A DNA stretch of 64,000 nucleotides from Myrica gale (Eukaryota > Streptophyta > Magnoliopsida > Fagales > Myricaceae): assembly GCA_963930655.1 (NCBI GenBank), contig OZ005604.1, positions 754,001 through 818,000 on the forward strand, given 5' to 3'. Below are positions 61,294 to 64,000 of this stretch, in pieces; the first letter of the stretch is position 1; each line of letters opens with the position of its first letter. Made by a program: the position numbers and the translations under genes. The notes below the pieces were generated by a model that saw only the letters and a list, made by a program, of their open reading frames with translations, was not told where the DNA came from and ran no database searches.

Positions 61294-64000
61294 TCAAAGA
61301 ACTCTTCCGTCCATGCCATCCAGAAGACCTGTCCACATACCCTTTACAGTAGGTAGTTGTGCAACAAAAGCGTTCCAAGGAGGGTAACCGACTCCACTGC
61401 CATGGACACGCCCATCCATCCTTAGAGATAGATACCTGCAGAACGTATTCAAGTACATGAAATTACTAATACAAACTAAACTTCCCACAAGTACATTGAA
61501 GAGCATCTGCCCCCACAATGCAATTTCTACAGCTGATCGAATGAACTGAGGTGACATTTGAGTACTACCTAAATACATGAAAGATTTTGAAAAACCTTTT
61601 GAATGGTTGGAATTTAACAACATGAGAACTGCGCTAAGGTAAGTACGTCTGTATGCATGCTAAATTAAATACTTCCCCCTTCATCAATATAATATGCAGA
61701 ATACTTACACAGGAGACTCAGGGGAGACACCAGCCAGCTTCTTCTGTTCATCCAACCACCTATTGTTAAAAAAAAAAACCAGCTATTAGAGATACATCAA
61801 CAGCTTTATCAAGTCTTTTTTAATGAACCACATCACTCACTTCGACCACTCAGAAACAAAAACAGGAGCCAGCTGCCAGAGTCTCTTCCTTTTGGTGGTA
61901 ATCTCCTTTGCTTCTTCACTTTCATCAAACTCAAAACTAGGCAAATTTCCATCAGTACAAAATGGTACTACGAGCACCCCTCTGTCCAAAAGGCTTTCAG
62001 TGAAAGGTTCACTTAATCTAAAAGACTCCATAATGAAGGATGCAGGGCCATAACAGATTACAAGCCGAGCAACCCCTCTCAGAGAGCTGACAGGAATGAC
62101 CTTCTTTGGGTCCACACGGAGCTTAAGAATCTAAGATTTGAAAGGTCTTCCTCTCTTGAGAGCCTAGCCAGTTGTGCATTCTTAGCATTATTCTCCCTAG
62201 AAAAAAGAAATGCAAAAAGAGATACTGCTCCAAAGTCTATGCCAAGACCTTGCAAAATGTCAGGGATTTCAGCTGCTTTTGATGAATTCGTTAGTGCCGC
62301 AATCAATTTAGTGGTTGCTATTAGTCCTCCCAGAGTACCACTTGCGATGAAAGCAACATAAAAGAACATCCGAACAGTCCGAAAGGGAGAAAGAACCTCG
62401 CTCCGGATCTTGGCTGAGGAGCTGAAGTACAAATAAAACAAAGATTACAAGGGAGCCTCACATGACACTAACCATGCTATCTAACGTATACTTCTACTTA
62501 TACTTAAAAAGCATTTGCATACACAAACATGATAAGGCAAATTACTACACACATTTCCATTACATATTACTCCTTCCATCCAATATGGTTGTTCATTATT
62601 CCATTCTGGAAATTTCCTTAAACAATATCCGGTTTCAAAACTCAATAGATACAGGTTTAATAACTAACATACTTTTTATTTGAGAAGTACATATCCTTTA
62701 TTGATTTGCCCTTATTTCAGTCAGTTCAAATTATCTTCAGCAACCACCCGATCCCATAATTTTATAAACTTACAGAGTCCAATTATGGACACTTATTTGA
62801 GTCTGTTGTACATAGAAACGATCCTTGTTAGAAGTCTAGAGCTCTTCAAGCAGGTGGAATACTCGAAGCTTGAATTTTTATAGTCACAAGCTCCCATTCG
62901 TGAGCATATAATTACAATAAGAAATATTGCATTTGGAACAAATATGAGTAAGGGAACCTAAGACTTAAATAAACCTAGTCTTGGCATGACAATTACATTC
63001 TTAAATACAGACAAGGAACCTTGTAAGTCAGAAACAGATGTTTAGCTAAAACTAATACCTGAATGTTGAATACAATTCAGAAATGGAACACATACAATTT
63101 TATGCGCAGATATCCACATTAAGAGTAGAAAAAGAAGGCTTCTGATCAAGACACACAATATCTCAAAATGCATTATAAAGACGTGAATTCTAGGTGGATA
63201 AGTGAGGACACTTACAGCCAAATCGAGTGGCATAAAAGGATCCATGTTAGCTGAAACAAACAAAAACTACTGCTGCTGCAATCCACATCAATCTCTAGCA
63301 ACAACCACCCGTTCTATCTTTGACTGCCCACTGTGATAAGTTTATTGCTACCAATATTCCTTGTCCACCAATAATCACCAGTATCTCATCTGCTTAATAA
63401 ATAGTAGAATCCACTTACACACGCTCCCATCTGTTCCCTTCTTCCAACATCCTTTTCTAACAATCCACAATCACAACCGATTCCCTAAATTGTAAAAATT
63501 GGCAACGTCCTCCAACAACAACTCTTGTTGATTAAAATCGGAATTATTGTTTGTTAGCTCAATAAATACTACTTAGTAGAGAAAATGATACGCTAAGATA
63601 TGCCTCTTTCCCTCTGAGGCCTATTTCGCTCTAAGGATTAAAGCACCCCAGTATACGAATAAAGCACCTCAATTATATCAGATCAAACCATTGTTTTCAC
63701 TCGACACCTGGGACTTAACACTCACTCTAACTCCTACAAATAAATACAATAGTAAGACATTGATCATTTCAAGAAATTCTAAACTTCAAAACAGAATCTA
63801 ATGTGGCTATAATACCCAGAGTTCAGATACAGAAAAAGTAAAGGCAATATGAGAAGAAAAAGAGCACCTAATTTCAGAGGATGGCGATGGCTATTAGCAG
63901 CGGAGCAGATGACGGGGGAAGAACTTCGTTTTCCGCTGCGTGCAGAGCGAGATGTTGCCACAGTGGTGTTGGAAGGGACGCATCCAGTGTTTCTATGAAC
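61294..64000 (-). CDS. LOW PSII ACCUMULATION 1-like protein (DUF3493), frame-shifted, 5' partial
   Basis: C-terminal exons are clear: 61841-62421, 61709-61759 and 61294-61435, all phase-compatible. They encode VLSPFRTVRMFFYVAFIASG (a membrane span), KAAEIPDILQGLGIDFGAVS, ENNAKNAQLARLSREEDLSN, VIPVSSLRGVARLVICYGPA and an end SGVGYPPWNAFVAQLP ... LLDGMDGRVL. This is the DUF3493 region of LPA1 and its plastid paralogue; Arabidopsis LPA1 is a thylakoid factor for photosystem II assembly. A probable transit-peptide exon runs from 63868 through 63961 (SRSARSGKRSSSPVICSAAN) and may continue past 64000. Its phase does not fit the 62421 exon directly, so a small exon is missing from my model. At about 62124-62131 an extra 8 bp (GATTCTTA after AAATCTTA) shifts the frame between LSREEDLSNL and KLRVDPKKVIPV, so full-length product is doubtful. 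Confidence 0.75.

Noticed and set aside
57662..64000. psaE and LPA1-like gene as a photosystem gene cluster
   Set aside because: They are convergent single genes with separate regulation. Both families are dispersed in plant genomes, so the adjacency carries no evidence of joint function.
1..64000. CRISPR arrays, operons, rRNA or canonical tRNA genes
   Set aside because: No regularly spaced repeat array, no polycistronic layout, and no complete cloverleaf or rRNA-like segment was seen by eye. The tRNA-like box pair at 35.2 kb fits a SINE.

Overview
This is a stretch of nuclear DNA from a flowering plant, almost certainly a eudicot. The genes have short exons with GT..AG introns. They include a photosystem I PsaE precursor with a plastid transit peptide and several families found only in plants. 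The intergenic DNA is AT-rich and full of short TIR transposons, fold-back elements, microsatellites and decayed retroelement pieces. I cannot name the species from the sequence.

Layout, left to right. (1) 1-4370, minus: the 5' end of a CLASP microtubule-associated protein gene (four exons found); a decayed retroelement ORF at 1-960 lies beyond the last visible exon. (2) 7897-15062, minus: an RNI-like leucine-rich-repeat gene of about 18 exons. Its exon pattern is clear, but several frame breaks make it look like a pseudogene, unless the assembly has indel errors. (3) 16409-18641, minus: an intact five-exon GDSL esterase/lipase. (4) 18.8-29.2 kb: about 10 kb without a convincing gene, rich in mobile elements, including a 1.2 kb hAT-like element with a smaller TTA-flanked MITE nested inside it. 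(5) 29228-32918, plus: an intact six-exon tetraspanin-18-type gene. (6) 33-36.5 kb: intergenic, with a SINE-like element and a hAT-like element showing a perfect 8-bp target duplication. (7) 36542-40968, minus: an intact 980-residue TRM/LONGIFOLIA-type protein (DUF4378). (8) 42-51 kb: repeat-rich, with two fold-back elements and two unrecognised coding-like blocks at 45.1-46.6 kb. (9) 51.25-56.2 kb, minus: an unrecognised multi-exon gene with an internal tandem duplication of about 330 bp, a premature stop and frame shifts. (10) 57662-58692, plus: intact psaE. (11) 61294-64000, minus: a LOW PSII ACCUMULATION 1-like (DUF3493) gene with an 8-bp frame-breaking insertion; its 5' end is at or beyond the window edge.

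The genes are independent single-gene transcription units with no operon-like or cluster logic. psaE and the LPA1-like gene converge and both concern photosystems, but each is a dispersed nuclear gene, so I read the proximity as chance. CLASP and the TRM protein both act on cortical microtubules but lie 32 kb apart. I found no previously undescribed biological system. The points most worth checking are the clustered gene decay, the 8-bp insertion in the LPA1-like exon, the internal duplication in the 53 kb gene, the unidentified coding blocks at 45-46.5 kb, and the well-bounded transposons.
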